Assembly: GCF_003144195.1 (NCBI RefSeq)
Contig: NW_020290017.1
Coordinates: 62,001 to 126,000, forward strand
Length of the DNA stretch: 64,000 nucleotides
Reading direction: 5' to 3'
DNA from: Ceraceosorus guamensis
Taxonomy: Eukaryota > Basidiomycota > Exobasidiomycetes > Ceraceosorales > Ceraceosoraceae
Shown: piece by piece, positions 33,496 to 45,177 of the stretch
Position numbering within the stretch: position 1 is the stretch's first letter
How the letters are laid out: the number at the start of each line of letters is the position of its first letter
Translations under genes and position numbers: made by a program
The notes under the pieces: generated by a model
The model's input: the letters and a program-made list of their open reading frames with translations, nothing else
Databases searched by the model: none
What the model was told of the DNA's origin: nothing

Positions 33496-34406
33496 TCTGT
33501 CTGTGAGCTGAGGAAGAGTAGATGGTTGGTGAGTCGTCGCGATGTCGGTGACGGGGGCAATGAGGTGGAAGTGGACCAGACCTGGTTATATACATTACGT
33601 GGCACGAGCAAGGCGAAATGCACCGCACCTTCTCAGCGGGTGTTGGCTCTTAACGCCGAGGTGAGCCCCACCCTGCAAGCTCGCAGCTTGCATGCGCTCC
33701 TACAGTCACACAACAGAGTTACGAGTGGAGTGTGGAGGTGGTATATGTACACAGTATGACGACTCCCTACGAGCCTCGCGTCAGAAGCTGGCGCGAACGA
33801 GGCACTGTAGCACGCGATCAGACCGCGCCGGGACCCAATCGTATGATTATGATGCGAGGTGGATGTGCAAAATTCTTGAATGATCACGATCGATGTGGGT
33901 CCTCCGCGCACCACTTGATGAGTGAATGAAATGTCCGATGCGTGCGTGCACGCACCACTCGAGCGTTCAACGTCCGATGCGCGCGTGCACAGGCGCACTT
34001 CTCTGCTGCTGAGCGCAGGCGTGAGTTGCGAGAGTCAAAGGTGGGGTCACAGTTTGAGCGCGGTCGCCGAGTCATGGGAGAGGGTAATCACGGCACGTGA
34101 CGCAGTTGCTTCCGCCCGACCCAGACGTCACGTGTGAATTACTCAATCGTTTTCAAATTCTTGGACTGAATATGTGTCACAAATTTCAATGATATTATCA
34201 GCGTCCCGTCGTTGGAGGATTATTGACGATTCGTGATTGGCGATGAATCGAAATGAAAATGGTGTAGGCACAACATGCATATCAATCTGACTCGTCGCGA
34301 ATCAAGAATCTGGAATCACGAATCATGGCACGTCGTCTATCGGCTCTTTCACATTTTCGACCACACATCAGGTCTCTTGTTCTTGCATCGAAGTCTATCA
34401 ATCTTT
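33496..34406. other. divergent promoter region
   Basis: About 0.9 kb between the transferase and BolA-like genes. It carries GATTCGTGATTG (34228-34239) and GAATCACGAATC (34313-34324) just upstream of the BolA start. No gene seen. Confidence 0.5.
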
Positions 34407-35062
34407 ATGGCCCCTGCGTACATCATGGCTGCAACTCCACGCTCTGCCATCCTTCGCTTCGGCGGTCGATCGGCATTCATCCAGCCGGCGCCTATCTGCG
34501 CCAAAGTACCAGCGCTCAGGACCTCATCTCAACTCTCTTCAACTCGCGCCATCAAGAGCTCTCCAGCGCCTGAACGGATCTCGAGGCGCTTCAGCACCTC
34601 TTCACGAACATTGGCGGACGAGGCTGCCGCAGAGCCGGAGAAGCAGATGGACGATGGGGAGAAGCACATTTATGATCTGCTCACTAATCGCTTCAAACCA
34701 GAAGCCATCAGGGTGCAGGATGTGAGCGGTGAGTTTCTTCGAGCAGGAGACGTGTGATCATGCCAAGTGAAATGCAGAACCGGGGAGATTGGCTAAATTG
34801 TACGACGTTTCGCTGGCCCAGGTGGCTGCGGCAGCTTCTACGCAATCACCATCGCATCGAGGGAATTTGCGGGCAAGCCCACGGTGCAGGCTCATCGATT
34901 GGTCAACGAGACGCTCAAGGAAGTGATCAGTGGCATACATGGACTGCAGGTGCGTGAACATGCCGGCTCCTGCCTTGCTGTGCCCGCGCTTCAGAAGCTT
35001 ACCTTCGCCTCTCATCGACCGCTCTGGCCTCGCAGCTCAAGACAGTGCCGATCAAAGACTAA
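34407..35062 (+). CDS. mitochondrial BolA3-type protein
   Basis: Three exons (34407-34728, 34822-34949, 35036-35062) encode 158 residues, or 152 if the second ATG at 34425 is used. The first 75 residues are Arg/Ser/Ala-rich with few acids, a typical mitochondrial presequence (RFSTSSRTLADE at its end). The BolA domain begins EKHIYDLLTNRFKPEAIRVQ. It continues with GGCGSFYAITIASREFAGK, then VQAHRLVNETLKEVISGIHG and ends LQLKTVPIKD. Family role: BolA3 (yeast Bol3/Aim1) helps transfer 4Fe-4S clusters to lipoate synthase and respiratory targets together with monothiol glutaredoxin. The invariant histidine of VQAHRLV and the C-type GGCG loop are both present. The last exon encodes only eight residues. 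Confidence 0.93.
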
Positions 35063-35124
35063 ACATGAAATGCATATTGTACACTCCAGCGTTGCCAGCG
35101 TGACGCGGCAGCTCAAAGAAGGAT

Positions 35125-37931
35125 CTACAAACTGTCAAAGAAGCTCAAGTCCGCCTGGCTCAGTCCGGGAGCTTTGGAATCCTGACTGGCGTCCCGGCCT
35201 TGCTGCGTACTGGCAAAACCCGCAGCAACATTCTGAGCACGGGGCGCGGCTGAAGGAGGAGCTGCTGTGAAGCCAGAAAGGTCGAGCTGGCTCGTCGCTG
35301 GCCGTTGCGCCGATCTCGAGGAGGGCGGAGGGGGCGGAGGCAACAGGCTGCCAACTCTCCCACCCGCTGTAGCGTAGCCGCTCGTTGCTGGTGGTGGTGG
35401 CGCCAAGATAGGGGGTGTCGAGGTGGAAGACCTGGCGATCGTGGATTGAGGAGTACCTGACCGCAGAGGCGGGGTAGCAGTGGCCAATCGAGAGGACGCT
35501 GCAGACGCTTCTAGGCTGCTTCTCGCTGAAGCAGGTGCGAATGCGAGGGGTTGGGCTAGCTTAGGAGGCAACGCCGGGGCAGGTGGAGAAGCTGGAGTGT
35601 CTTTCCAGAGGTGAGGCTGCGGCGAACTCGTCGTTGCCCAGTCCCAGCTATCATCATCCTTTGCGCTAGGATCGTCCGAGTATCTGCCGACCTTGCGCTG
35701 CTGCGCGTCGACGTTCGTCTCCGGCTCGTAGTCCTCCTCATCAGAATCAAGGTATCTCCTGTCATTGACAGATTTGCGACTGCCGGCCAAGCCGGTGATG
35801 CGTTGAGCATATCTACCTCGTCCACGCCCGCTTCCAATCGTTGCCTTTGTTGCCGACCGATCCCGATCGCTCAGGAGAGACCCACTCAAGTCTGCGCTGC
35901 CAGGCGTATTTGGGGTCTTGTCTTCTGGACGAGAATTGCCGGAGGGCGCCGTCACTTCCCAAGAAGTATCAAAATCGCCAAGCAGATCATTGGAGTCGCC
36001 CGTGCGAGAGGTGGAATTGCTGCCTGCGCTGCTCTTGACTTGGCGTTGCTTGCCAGCCGATTGAGTCGCAGCCATTCCAGGTGCGCCACGAGCGGTGCTT
36101 CCAACCAGACTGTTGCTCCGTCGGGGTGGCTGATAATCATCCTCTTCTCCGCCGCTGTCATCGATGCTATATCTCACCCCGGACTGCTGCCAGCGCGGTG
36201 CTGCGGCGGGTGGTCCGGCGAGTCTTGGTGGCGGTGCTAGCTGAGGACTCGCTCGCGAGTGTGGACTTGACTTCAGCGGCGCGTTACCACCGCGAGCAGC
36301 CGTTTCAATGCGAAACGTGCTACCGCTGGTCAAGGGCTGCGCATTCAAAGGCCGACGTGCAGCGCTTGCCGCAGCCCGCGAAGCCATGGCATCTCCAAGC
36401 CAGGACTCGAGATCATCCGCTCCGTCTGCAGTCTTGACGCCAGTGACGGAAGACTGCGGTGCTGGAGGTAAGCTCTCGAGCCATTCGAGATCGTCTGCTG
36501 TCATGCCTTCGGGCGGCGGCTTGCCCTCTTTGCGGCCCCACCTCAGCCATCTCGCAATACCAGCTGTAGCAGTCGTCGCAGGTGCGGGTTGCGTGCCCGG
36601 AGTATCCTTCGAGTCTCCAAATATGTCGACTGTGGCAGTAGGAGGAACTGACCTATCTTCGTAAGGCTTGTCGACGTGCTGCGCCTCTTCGTCTTCCTCT
36701 GCCGCACTTTCGACTTTGGGCGTCGCCCCGAGAGCGCCGGTTGTGCCGCTGAATAGTCCGGAGAATCGAGCAGCGATTCCCGCCTCGCTCTTCTTCGAGA
36801 CGTGCGCCCAACCCGGTCCCTGGGACTGCTGGGCAACTTTGGCTGGCTCAGCTGGTTTAGCACTGTTACTTGGTGCAGTCACATCGGCAGTAGAGGAAGA
36901 AGCCTGCTTCGATGCGGGGATTGTCACACTGGGTTCTGCTGCCTGGATCGATGACGTGTTGGAATTATTGGGACGTCGCCAGGAGGAAAAGGCGGCAGCC
37001 ATTCGCGAGCTGATGGGCTGAGCGGCGGAGGAAGTAGCTTCTTGACGCACACTTTCCTGATCATTCACATCATTGCTGGTCTGTTCGGCGGCAGCAGGAT
37101 GGCTCTGTTCGTTTTTGGGCGAAGGCGCAGGAGAAGGATTCGGACTAGCCTCACTGCGCAGGGGAGAAGCATTGCATGCCCGGCATGAGCAAACGCCAGA
37201 AACACAGGCCTGCATCGAGCGAGTAATCGAAGCGATGCTCACCTGTTCGCGTTGGCGTGCCATGATGTCGCTGGCGCCTTGACACGATCAACACGAATGG
37301 ATCAGCTCAACTCTGCCCTTGACGCTACGCGCTGAGCGAGGGGCTCCGTGATGCTTACCTGAGAGGTGTCTGCTCCCCAAGGATCTGCGCTCTCACCTCC
37401 CCAGCCGCCGGTGTCCGGGATGGAAGCACCTGCTTCCCAAGACGCTGCAACACTTCCGCCAGTACCATCCGCGCCCAATGCAGATCCCGAGCGAGCAGGA
37501 GAAGCTGGGCGTGAAGTCTGCGGCAGAGTAGCATCTGATGCAGTGAGGCCGCTGGAGACGGATCTTGGCTCAGGTGGCGCTCCACCCCACGCCGATGCGC
37601 CTTCATCCACCCATGTCTCACCAGATGACGCATTGCTGTTGACAACTGGACTCGATGCAGGCTTGTGTGCTGCGGGAGAGCTCTCGTGGGTCGAAGTGCT
37701 CATCCCTTCTGGTTCAGAGGTCGATGGTTTACGCGCATCTGCTGCAATCGTGGAGCTCGTAGCCCATGGATCGTGGTCCACGTTGTCAAGCTTGAGCTTG
37801 ATCGGAGACGAGGATGTTGCAGCGGTAGTTGAGGCTGGCTCGGCCTGCCCAGAGGCTGAAGGGACATCTGCAGCGCTGCTCTCGGCTGAGACTTCTTCCG
37901 CCCAAGGACTCGGCGATGCCCACGGATCCAT
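35125..37931 (-). CDS. 878-residue W/acidic-motif protein, possible trafficking adaptor
   Basis: Three exons: 37359-37931, a 35-nt exon 37243-37277, and 35125-37153. The start is ATG at 37931 (MDPWASPSPWAEE). The large right-hand frame seems to begin at an ATG at 37263, but that ATG lies out of frame inside the 35-nt exon, and the sequence after it is an intron (37154-37242, GTGAGC...GCAG); only the spliced reading joins cleanly (APATSWHANANS-EASP). The protein is mostly disordered with repeated tryptophan-acidic motifs: DPWA twice, GWGGESADPWGAD, EWLESLPP, DLLGDFDTSWEV, DDSWDWA, and a C-terminal DLSFFDSL. Such motifs bind clathrin-adaptor appendages in known proteins, so an endocytic or Golgi adaptor role is inferred. 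No catalytic domain is seen. Its stop lies 62 bp from the convergent BolA gene. Confidence 0.82.
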
Positions 37932-39624
37932 GGTGCCCTGGCGGCGGACAAACGTGCCAAGCAGCTGTCTCGACAAGCTGGGAAGCGAGAGCGAGATTGC
38001 AGTCTGTCACAGCTTCGCTCCAAATATCCTTGATCTGTGATCCACAAGAGTTGACAGGAACGGAGTCGGTCGAAGCGCGCGAAGTGCCTTTGGTGGCGGA
38101 TGTAATCCGCCTTTGCCCTGAGAGTTGCGAAGCTGGAATGTGTCAAGATGTCGATTTTGTGGAAGGACCAGCCAAATGACAAGTCAAGCTCGAGCCGAGT
38201 CTTGAGTGTTGGTCCAGACTGAGCTTTGGATGCTGTCCGCGTGCCTGTGCAGCAGAGAGCCAAACGGTGTGGATCAAAGCGCACAGATGATGTTGCCGAT
38301 GCCGGTAATCACGTGACGCGTCGCAGAAATGCATCGAACACTCACGTGAATCAAGAATCGTGAATCAGCAGAAGAATCATCTGATGAGCATGCAGCAGCT
38401 GCCCCACCGCCCCAGCAGCTTGATGGGTAGTCATGAGTCACGAGTAGACTCGACTCACAGCTGTGAATGCGGCGGCGACGACCGTCATTTAGAGACACCA
38501 GTCAACCTGAGGACGATCAGCAGTTCGAGTCGAGTGCAGAGCGATGCTTGTCGCCATCTATGTGGACCGCGGAGGTTCGGCCAGCGCGTGCATACAGCCT
38601 GCTGGAAAGCCTGATTTCGCTCGCTCGTTTGCCTTTACTCGCATAGACACATGGCCCACAGACTCTGCTTGAGCAGCGAGCAGCTTACACCTTACCACTC
38701 TACGGTGAGTCAGGAACGGTGAATTTGAAACAAGTAAGCAGTGCTCAATCACGATTTGCGACCCCAATGAGCAGAGGTCGTGGCGTGCAACACGCTTGTT
38801 CGAGAAGGATCATAGCGTTGCCAATCAGCTCTGTACCACTACTCACGACTAGCGCGGAATCGTAAGCGCGCGCTTCCACCCCAAATGCACGATTCCGGCG
38901 AAACCAACGACAGCGGTAGAGCGCGCAATCAGCAGCAGTGCTCAGACTACTCTGACTGTCCATCGATTCTCCTTTTGTCCGGACCTGTACTACTGTAGCA
39001 TGCAGCGTCAGCAGCAAGAGCAGCCGCTAAAGAAGGCTCAAGCAGGAGAGAGGCTCGCCGGCGGCTGCGTGAGCAGCAACGACCGACCCGCCGTCTCCAT
39101 TGCTCGCCGTCTCTTCCTGCCGGACGACGGTCCGTCGACTGAATGCTCCTTGTATGGCGCAGGGGCATTTGTTCCATCCAAATGGCCGATGCTGCACCCC
39201 ACTCCGATCATGCGACCTTCATTTCTTTAAGCAACTTCGGCGATTCTTGCGTGCTCGATGTGAAACACCAAGCGGCTGCGAGCACGAACAGCGTCAGATG
39301 GATGGAGCTGATCAGACGCAATGTCAGACGCACTGTCAGCACGACGACTAGTCAGACCCAAGCAGACGCAAGGGTTTCGTCTCCGAGTCCACTCGCTCAC
39401 TCGTCGCGATGCTGCCAGACAGACATCGCGCCGCGGTACCTACAAGCTGGGGCATACAGCATCAGAACCCACTCTGCTCGAAAAAGGGCCCTCGGAGCAA
39501 AGTGTCCACCGCATGACTGTCCTCGCGGTTATAAGGCCAGGTTGACGTTCAGCGTGAACACCGGGCTTGCCTGCTCCCCGTCATCTACAACACTTCATAT
39601 CGATCCACTCGACATCGGCTCAGT
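37932..39624. other. divergent promoter region
   Basis: 1.7 kb between divergent genes. It contains GAATCGTGAATC at 38355-38366. Frames extending from both neighbours run into it but show no motif, so no gene is called. Confidence 0.5.
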
Positions 39625-41752
39625 ATGGCGCACGCATCGATCGATCCGCGCGCCCTTGGTGGCGGCCTGGCTCCAGTGGCGGAAGATGTCACTGTCGCAT
39701 CCTCGCCGAGTGGCCAGAAACTCACTCGAGAAAGCGAAAAAGTCACCGGCGCAGCAGTACAACGCGAGACCAACGATGCCGAAGCGGTGGAGGCTCACAT
39801 CCTTCGTCGCACTGCCGAGCAAAAAGCGCAACAGCGCGCTGCGGATGAGAAACGTCTGGTGCGCAAGATCGATATTCGCTTGATTCCTATCGCCATCATC
39901 CTGTACCTATGTGAGTCAACACTGAAATGCATGCACTCACCTTGCGAGGTCGAAACAGATGCTCACGTTCGCGGGCCACCAGGCAACTACTTGGACCGGA
40001 ACACCATCAGCGCAGCACGACTGAGCTTCATGCAAAGGGACCTGGACCTGGACGATTCTCAATGGGCGACGAGCATTGGCATTCTGTTCGTCTCCTACAT
40101 CCCTCTGCAGCTAGTCAGCAACTTGCTCCTGGCCTGGTTCGGACGCCCAAGATTGTTCATCCTATGCGCAGTCATTTTGTGGGGCACAATCTCCGCTCTC
40201 ACCTCCTTGGCACACAACTTTGCTTCTCTGATCCTCATTCGCCTCTCGTTGGGAGTGGCAGAGACTGTCCTCTTTCCCGGAATGCTCTTTGTGCTGAGCA
40301 AGTGGTACACTAGAAAAGAACTCAGCTTGCGTAGTGCGTAGTGTACTTGTCCAGCGGAAATGCGGTATGACCCACCCCCCCTGACGCTGTCTCATGGTCC
40401 ATCTACAGTGGCCCTGCTGTTCTCCGGTTCCCTCATCTCAAACGCCATCTCCGGTCTTATCAGTGCAGGCATCCTAGGTGGCCTCGAGGGAGCTGCCGGC
40501 ATTCGGTGAGCAAGCCTATTTGTGCTTCCGCTATGGCCACGTCAGACAATTTACTAACTTCACGCTTACGGTCCATCACAGCGCCTGGCGTTGGTTGTTC
40601 ATCATCCTTGGAGCCTGCACGGTCGTGATAGGCTTCCTTTGCATGCTTGTCATGCCTGATTTTCCCGAGAACACTTCCTTCCTCACCGAAGAAGAAAGGA
40701 CCTTGGCCGTCGGTCGCATCGCAGAGGATGGAGGAGAACGAGATGATGGAGACGATCAGGATGGAGAAAATACGCCGATGAATGGTTTCAAATTGGCTGT
40801 CAAGGATCCCGCAACTTGGGTCTTGACGCTCATGCAGACGACCATCACTCTTGGTACAACGTGAGTGCATTGCTTTCTGTCAAGTGAAGTCGCATGAGGA
40901 TCGATGTTGACGCCTCTATCGTCTCATTCCTGCAGCTTCAACCAATACTTTCCCACCGTCGTCAGCACCCTCGGTTTCGAAAAGACGACCACGCTGCTCA
41001 TAACATGTCCTATTTGGGCCTTCGGTGTCATTGTCTTGCTCCTCAACGCATTGCACGCGGATCGCACCGGAGAGCGCACATGGCACATTATCACTCCTCT
41101 CCTCTTTGGTATCGTGGGATTCATCATCGCCTCCGCAACTACTGCTCTAGGAAGCAGATTCCTGAGTCTGTTCCTCATGGTGCAGTCCTAGTGAGTACTC
41201 GTGATGGTCTTCATTGTCTGACCCCGTCATCGACCCTGACAACTACCACTCTGCGACAGTGCTGCTTTCCCGATCATTTTGAGCTGGATCGCCCATACCC
41301 TTTCTCGGCCGACGTACAAGCGAACAGTGGGTATCGCAATTTGCAATGCTCTAAGTCAAATCTCCAACATAGTCGGAGCGTACATGTGGGGAGAAAAGTA
41401 CGCCCCGCGTTACTGGCCCGGTAACTTGGCCTGCTCGCTCTGCTTCTTGATCTGCATAGGTTCAGCTCTTTCTCTAAGAGTCATGCTTCTCAGGCGACAA
41501 AAACAAATAGATACAGAGCTGGACGAGGCCGAAGGCATCGTCTACGATCATGCTGGGCCTACGACCGACCTCACCATCGCTCCAGATGGTGAGACCGCAG
41601 GTGCGGCCACGCAAGACGCCAGCAATGAGGCTGAGAGCAACACCTTCATGAAGGCTCTACACACCCTCAAGAGCCGTCAAGACACCATGTCGGACTTTTC
41701 CGGTCCATCGCGCACCGTGATGCGTCGGAGGCCCCAAAGGTACTTGGTGTAG
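39625..41752 (+). CDS. MFS anion:cation symporter, allantoate-permease (Dal5) type
   Basis: Six exons encode 586 residues: 39625-39910, 39983-40333, 40409-40505, 40582-40860, 40936-41190, 41260-41752. After a polar N-terminus of about 85 residues comes the MFS core. Helix 1 ends in NYLDRNTISAARL, a signature of the anion:cation symporter family. Other segments include WATSIGILFVSYIPLQLVSN, GTISALTSLAHNFASLILIR, GVAETVLFPGMLFVLSKWYT, the central loop with RAWRWLFIILGACTVVIGF and PDFPENTSFLTEEER, and PRYWPGNLACSLCFLI late. Substrate is likely a small organic anion such as allantoate, a dipeptide or a vitamin precursor; it cannot be told from sequence. Plasma-membrane location is inferred. The acidic cytosolic loop around ERDDGDDQDGEN is a species-level feature. 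Confidence 0.92.
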
Positions 41753-42141
41753 GCGCTCGACACATTGCGCTCTCAACCTACTGCGCGCACTATCTCCTCC
41801 CCCCGCTCCTCGTGAAACTGCGCAAGCTCGACGTCGGTTCCACCTCATCAATTTTAGCGGAAGGAATGTCATTGTAATTGTGTTTCTTGCTTCTCTGAAA
41901 TAATGATTGTGACGCGCAACGCTGCATTGAGGAGTAGTCGAACATCACCAGCGGTGCGAGGAAGAAGGAGGAGGAGGAGGGGGTATCCACGGGAAAGAAA
42001 CCAACAGGATCGCTAGACTGTACAATGAGCGAGAGCACATGAGCTGTGCAAAAGAGTGTGAACAAACCAGGGCTTCCTCTGAAGCGCCAAGGCACGCCAC
42101 CTCACGTGGACTTGTTCAGCAAAAGCTGATTGAAAGACAGT
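41753..42141. other. convergent intergenic spacer
   Basis: 389 bp between converging genes. A purine-rich GAGGAGGAGG run occurs near 41970; otherwise nothing seen. Confidence 0.5.
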
Positions 42142-45100
42142 TCATCCGTCCTTGCCCGGCGGACTGTATGTTGCAAAGGGGTACTGTGCCAGCTCGTGTT
42201 GAAGCCTGAGCGACTCAAAGTCAGTATTGGCGCCCATGTTGACGATTTTGGGCTGAGCGGGCGCGCTCAGAGAGGCGCCGTCTTTCGACTTGGCGCTGCT
42301 TTGACTCTTGAGACTTGTCTTTGATGAGGCGGAGCGTAGTTCAGGCTTGCCTGCATACACCTTCTTTGCAGCAAGCATGGGCGAGCGGTCCATAATGACC
42401 GCAGCTTCAAGACTATCTTCATCCTCATCTTCGTCCTGCTCTTCTTCCTCTTCTACCTCGTCTACATTTCTGACTCCGTTTCGAGCAGATGCCGTGCGGG
42501 AGGCAGACCGAGGGTTGGCTACCTCGAGCTCATCTCTAGAGCCCACGTCAGCCGCCTGAGCGCGCGCAATGTTACCAGCAAAGTCTTCAGGAAGTGCAGG
42601 CTGTTCGCCGACCTCTTCCTCCCCTGCGGAGTTGGAGTGCACGAATGGGATGCCGTCAAAGACGCTCAAGCCACCAATCGAGCTGGCCGTGCTCTGACGC
42701 AAAGCGGTGGTAGCCGATGATGCTGGGCGTGAGGCAGCTGAAGCTGCAACCGCACGCTTCGCCAGCAGTCCTCCGGCCCCCGATGGCGCCGCGCTGAAGC
42801 TCGAGTCCGGTCGGCCTGATGTGGAGCTCATTGCCCTCGAGTCGCGGTTCCCATCAAAAGTCCAGTAGCTTTTGCGATCTTCCGCGTCTCCACCCGCATC
42901 GCGAGGACTGTTGCCCTGCGGTTCTCTGACACCTCGGCCAGCAGAATCGACAAAGGGTAGGCCAAATGACATTGTGGACACGGGCCTGATGTCGTCCATC
43001 GTGGGAGGGGCCGAGCCGTCTGGTGAGGACTGTGTCCACTGTGTCCACTGTGTCCCGGTCGTTGGCGCTGCAGACTCGAAGCCGCCACCAGGAGCCGAAC
43101 TTTGAGTCCATTGCGAGCCCGTCGTTGGCGCGCCCGAGGCATAGGCTGTGTGGGATGGCCCAGAGGTTGGCAAAGGTGGAGCCTCGTACTTGCGCCACCC
43201 ACTCGCACCGTCGTCACTCGTAAATGCGCTTGCAGCACTCGGAGCTCTCGTGCTGCTGTCTCCATGGCTGAGGTCGTCTTCGATGTCCGTAGATGACTGT
43301 GGACCAATAGACTTCTTCGCGCGAGCGTCGCCTCCAAACGTTCCATAAGACAGCCGGGAGTCGCTGCGCTCTCCTTGTGCAGCTCCGACAGCGCCTTCTT
43401 GGTGAATTCGCTCCACTGACTCCGCTGTGGCAGAAGCTCGCGCATCGGCAAAGGGATCGCTGGCTTCCGAACCAGGGGTGGCTGTAGGGCTCGCATCCGT
43501 GCGTTCGCCTGCTTCTTTAGCTTCCCTCCTGCGCTGGCTCAGGCTGCGAACCAGCTGCGCCTTGCCTTGTCCAACAATAACGCGCTTAGGAGCTGCGGCA
43601 GATACAGGCGTCATGATCTTAGGCGTGCTCAGCACATAGTCCAGTCCCGAGGTACCGCTGCTGGAGGCGGTGTTGCTGGTCGCAGTGCTCAGATGCCTGT
43701 CGGCGTACTTGCGAGCATACACAGCGCTCTTCTGCAGCTCTTCCGGGAAGTTGTCGTGCTCGGCCGGGTCGGTCCTGCGGAAATCGAATTGCTGGGAATG
43801 CGCCGTCGAGGGGGCAGCAGGAGACATCAAGGTAGTGAAGTGCTCTCCTTGCGCAGAATGCATGAGCGCGCTGGACGCAGCAGTGCCAGCGCTGGTGCGC
43901 GAAGACTTGCGCATGCCCGGCTCGGATCCATCTGGTAAGCGCAAATTGAGCTCCGAGTCTCTTGTTGGTCTCGGAGGCCCAGCACTGGGAGAGGCACTTT
44001 GAGCTCCCGAGCCGAAGTAAGAGCCGCGTAGCACGACGCTGCCGCCTGGCGAAGTTGCTTGTGGAGAGGATACTGAGCTGCCCCGTTTGGGAGCGCTGCC
44101 CGACTTGAGGTCGATGAGTGGCGCTCCTGGCGCTCGATGTGCAGGCTCAGGAGCTTTCAAGGGCGCGGAACCAGACATGTTGCGATGCGCCGTTGAAGCA
44201 GGGGACATGCTCTGGCGCTGTTGCTTCTGCCCACTAAACATGATCGGAATGATCTTGGTGCTGCCTGACCCATCGCTTGTCACGGACGCACTATCTGAGA
44301 AGGGGTTCGCTGCTGCCGAGGATATGGAGCCTGCCTGAAGGAGGTTGCGACCGCCCGACCCGCTCTGCACGATGCCTCCGTACGGATCCAAGTTGATCGA
44401 GCTAGTGGACCCGAGGGATCGATGACGGGAGTTCGCTCCACCGAACCCGTTGCGAGAAGAGAGAGCTCGGCTGCGCCTGGCCATCTCTTCTTCCTCTTCT
44501 GCCCCCTCGGTAATCCGGCTCAGGTGAGTGGCCGCACCTGTCGAGCGACGTTTCACTCCATTATAGCCCATCACGTCGAGCGTATCATCCACTAAGACCT
44601 CTTCTGCTCCACTGCCTGTTGCTGGCTTACGGTAGGTGGTGAGGCCATCAGAGCGCAGCTCGGTGTACTCGACATCCTCCTCGTCTTCATCCTCTCCCTC
44701 CTCCGTGCCATGCAAGCGCGAGGAAAGGTGCTCGCTGGAGGTCGCGCCGGCCGAAGAGGCAGATCCGCGCTTATTGCCGCCGGGTCTGAACTTTTCCGCC
44801 TCGGCAGCTCTGACCTTGGCGTCCATACGTGCCCGCGCAGCTTCCGCTCTCGCCTTTCTCTTGCGTGCGAGCCAAAACCAGAAGAGAACCGCAGCCAATG
44901 CGAAGGCGCCAATGACGCCTCCGACAGCTCCGCCAATCGGTCCTGCTTTGCTACCGCTCTCTGGCGCTTGGTAGTTGGGATCCGCGACGCATACATTGCT
45001 GGGGCAAGAGGAGCAGTCCTTGGCAGATCGAAAGATCTGCTGGCACGTCTGACCTTTGGGACAGACGGGACACTTGATGTCTGTAGGACAAGAGGCGCAG

Positions 45101-45177
45101 GCTCGCTTGGCGAGCGACGGGGGCAAGTCCAGCGTAGGTGTGCCTCTGCGCCGAGACATGGTGGGTGCTTGAACCAT
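42142..45177 (-). CDS. OPY2: OPY2-like membrane anchor of the HOG/MAPK pathway
   Basis: Single exon, 1011 residues from ATG at 45177 (a second ATG at 45159 is possible; the frame upstream opens only at GTG). Residues 27-63 hold eight cysteines spaced C-x2-C-x5-C-x2-C-x5-C-x9-C-x2-C-x4-C (CASC, CPVC, CSSC). This is the small ectodomain that defines Opy2. A transmembrane helix spans about 80-103 (IGGAVGGVIGAFALAAVLFW) with a basic stop-transfer KRKARAEAARAR. A very long Ser-rich, acidic cytosolic tail follows. In yeast, Opy2 recruits the Ste50-Ste11 module to the membrane for HOG signalling, and its N-terminus is exported without a cleaved signal, as appears here. The tail is about three times the yeast length. 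Orthology rests on the ectodomain plus topology; the Ste50-binding motif was not located. Confidence 0.8.
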   Translation of the reverse strand: MVQAPTMSRRRGTPTLDLPPSLAKRACASCPTDIKCPVCPKGQTCQQIFRSAKDCSSCPSNVCVADPNYQAPESGSKAGPIGGAVGGVIGAFALAAVLFWFWLARKRKARAEAARARMDAKVRAAEAEKFRPGGNKRGSASSAGATSSEHLSSRLHGTEEGEDEDEEDVEYTELRSDGLTTYRKPATGSGAEEVLVDDTLDVMGYNGVKRRSTGAATHLSRITEGAEEEEEMARRSRALSSRNGFGGANSRHRSLGSTSSINLDPYGGIVQSGSGGRNLLQAGSISSAAANPFSDSASVTSDGSGSTKIIPIMFSGQKQQRQSMSPASTAHRNMSGSAPLKAPEPAHRAPGAPLIDLKSGSAPKRGSSVSSPQATSPGGSVVLRGSYFGSGAQSASPSAGPPRPTRDSELNLRLPDGSEPGMRKSSRTSAGTAASSALMHSAQGEHFTTLMSPAAPSTAHSQQFDFRRTDPAEHDNFPEELQKSAVYARKYADRHLSTATSNTASSSGTSGLDYVLSTPKIMTPVSAAAPKRVIVGQGKAQLVRSLSQRRREAKEAGERTDASPTATPGSEASDPFADARASATAESVERIHQEGAVGAAQGERSDSRLSYGTFGGDARAKKSIGPQSSTDIEDDLSHGDSSTRAPSAASAFTSDDGASGWRKYEAPPLPTSGPSHTAYASGAPTTGSQWTQSSAPGGGFESAAPTTGTQWTQWTQSSPDGSAPPTMDDIRPVSTMSFGLPFVDSAGRGVREPQGNSPRDAGGDAEDRKSYWTFDGNRDSRAMSSTSGRPDSSFSAAPSGAGGLLAKRAVAASAASRPASSATTALRQSTASSIGGLSVFDGIPFVHSNSAGEEEVGEQPALPEDFAGNIARAQAADVGSRDELEVANPRSASRTASARNGVRNVDEVEEEEEQDEDEDEDSLEAAVIMDRSPMLAAKKVYAGKPELRSASSKTSLKSQSSAKSKDGASLSAPAQPKIVNMGANTDFESLRLQHELAQYPFATYSPPGKDG

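Noticed and set aside
37154-37263. ATG at 37263 as start of a 712-residue gene
   Set aside because: The sequence after it is a GT-AG intron, and the upstream exons join in frame only when it is removed.
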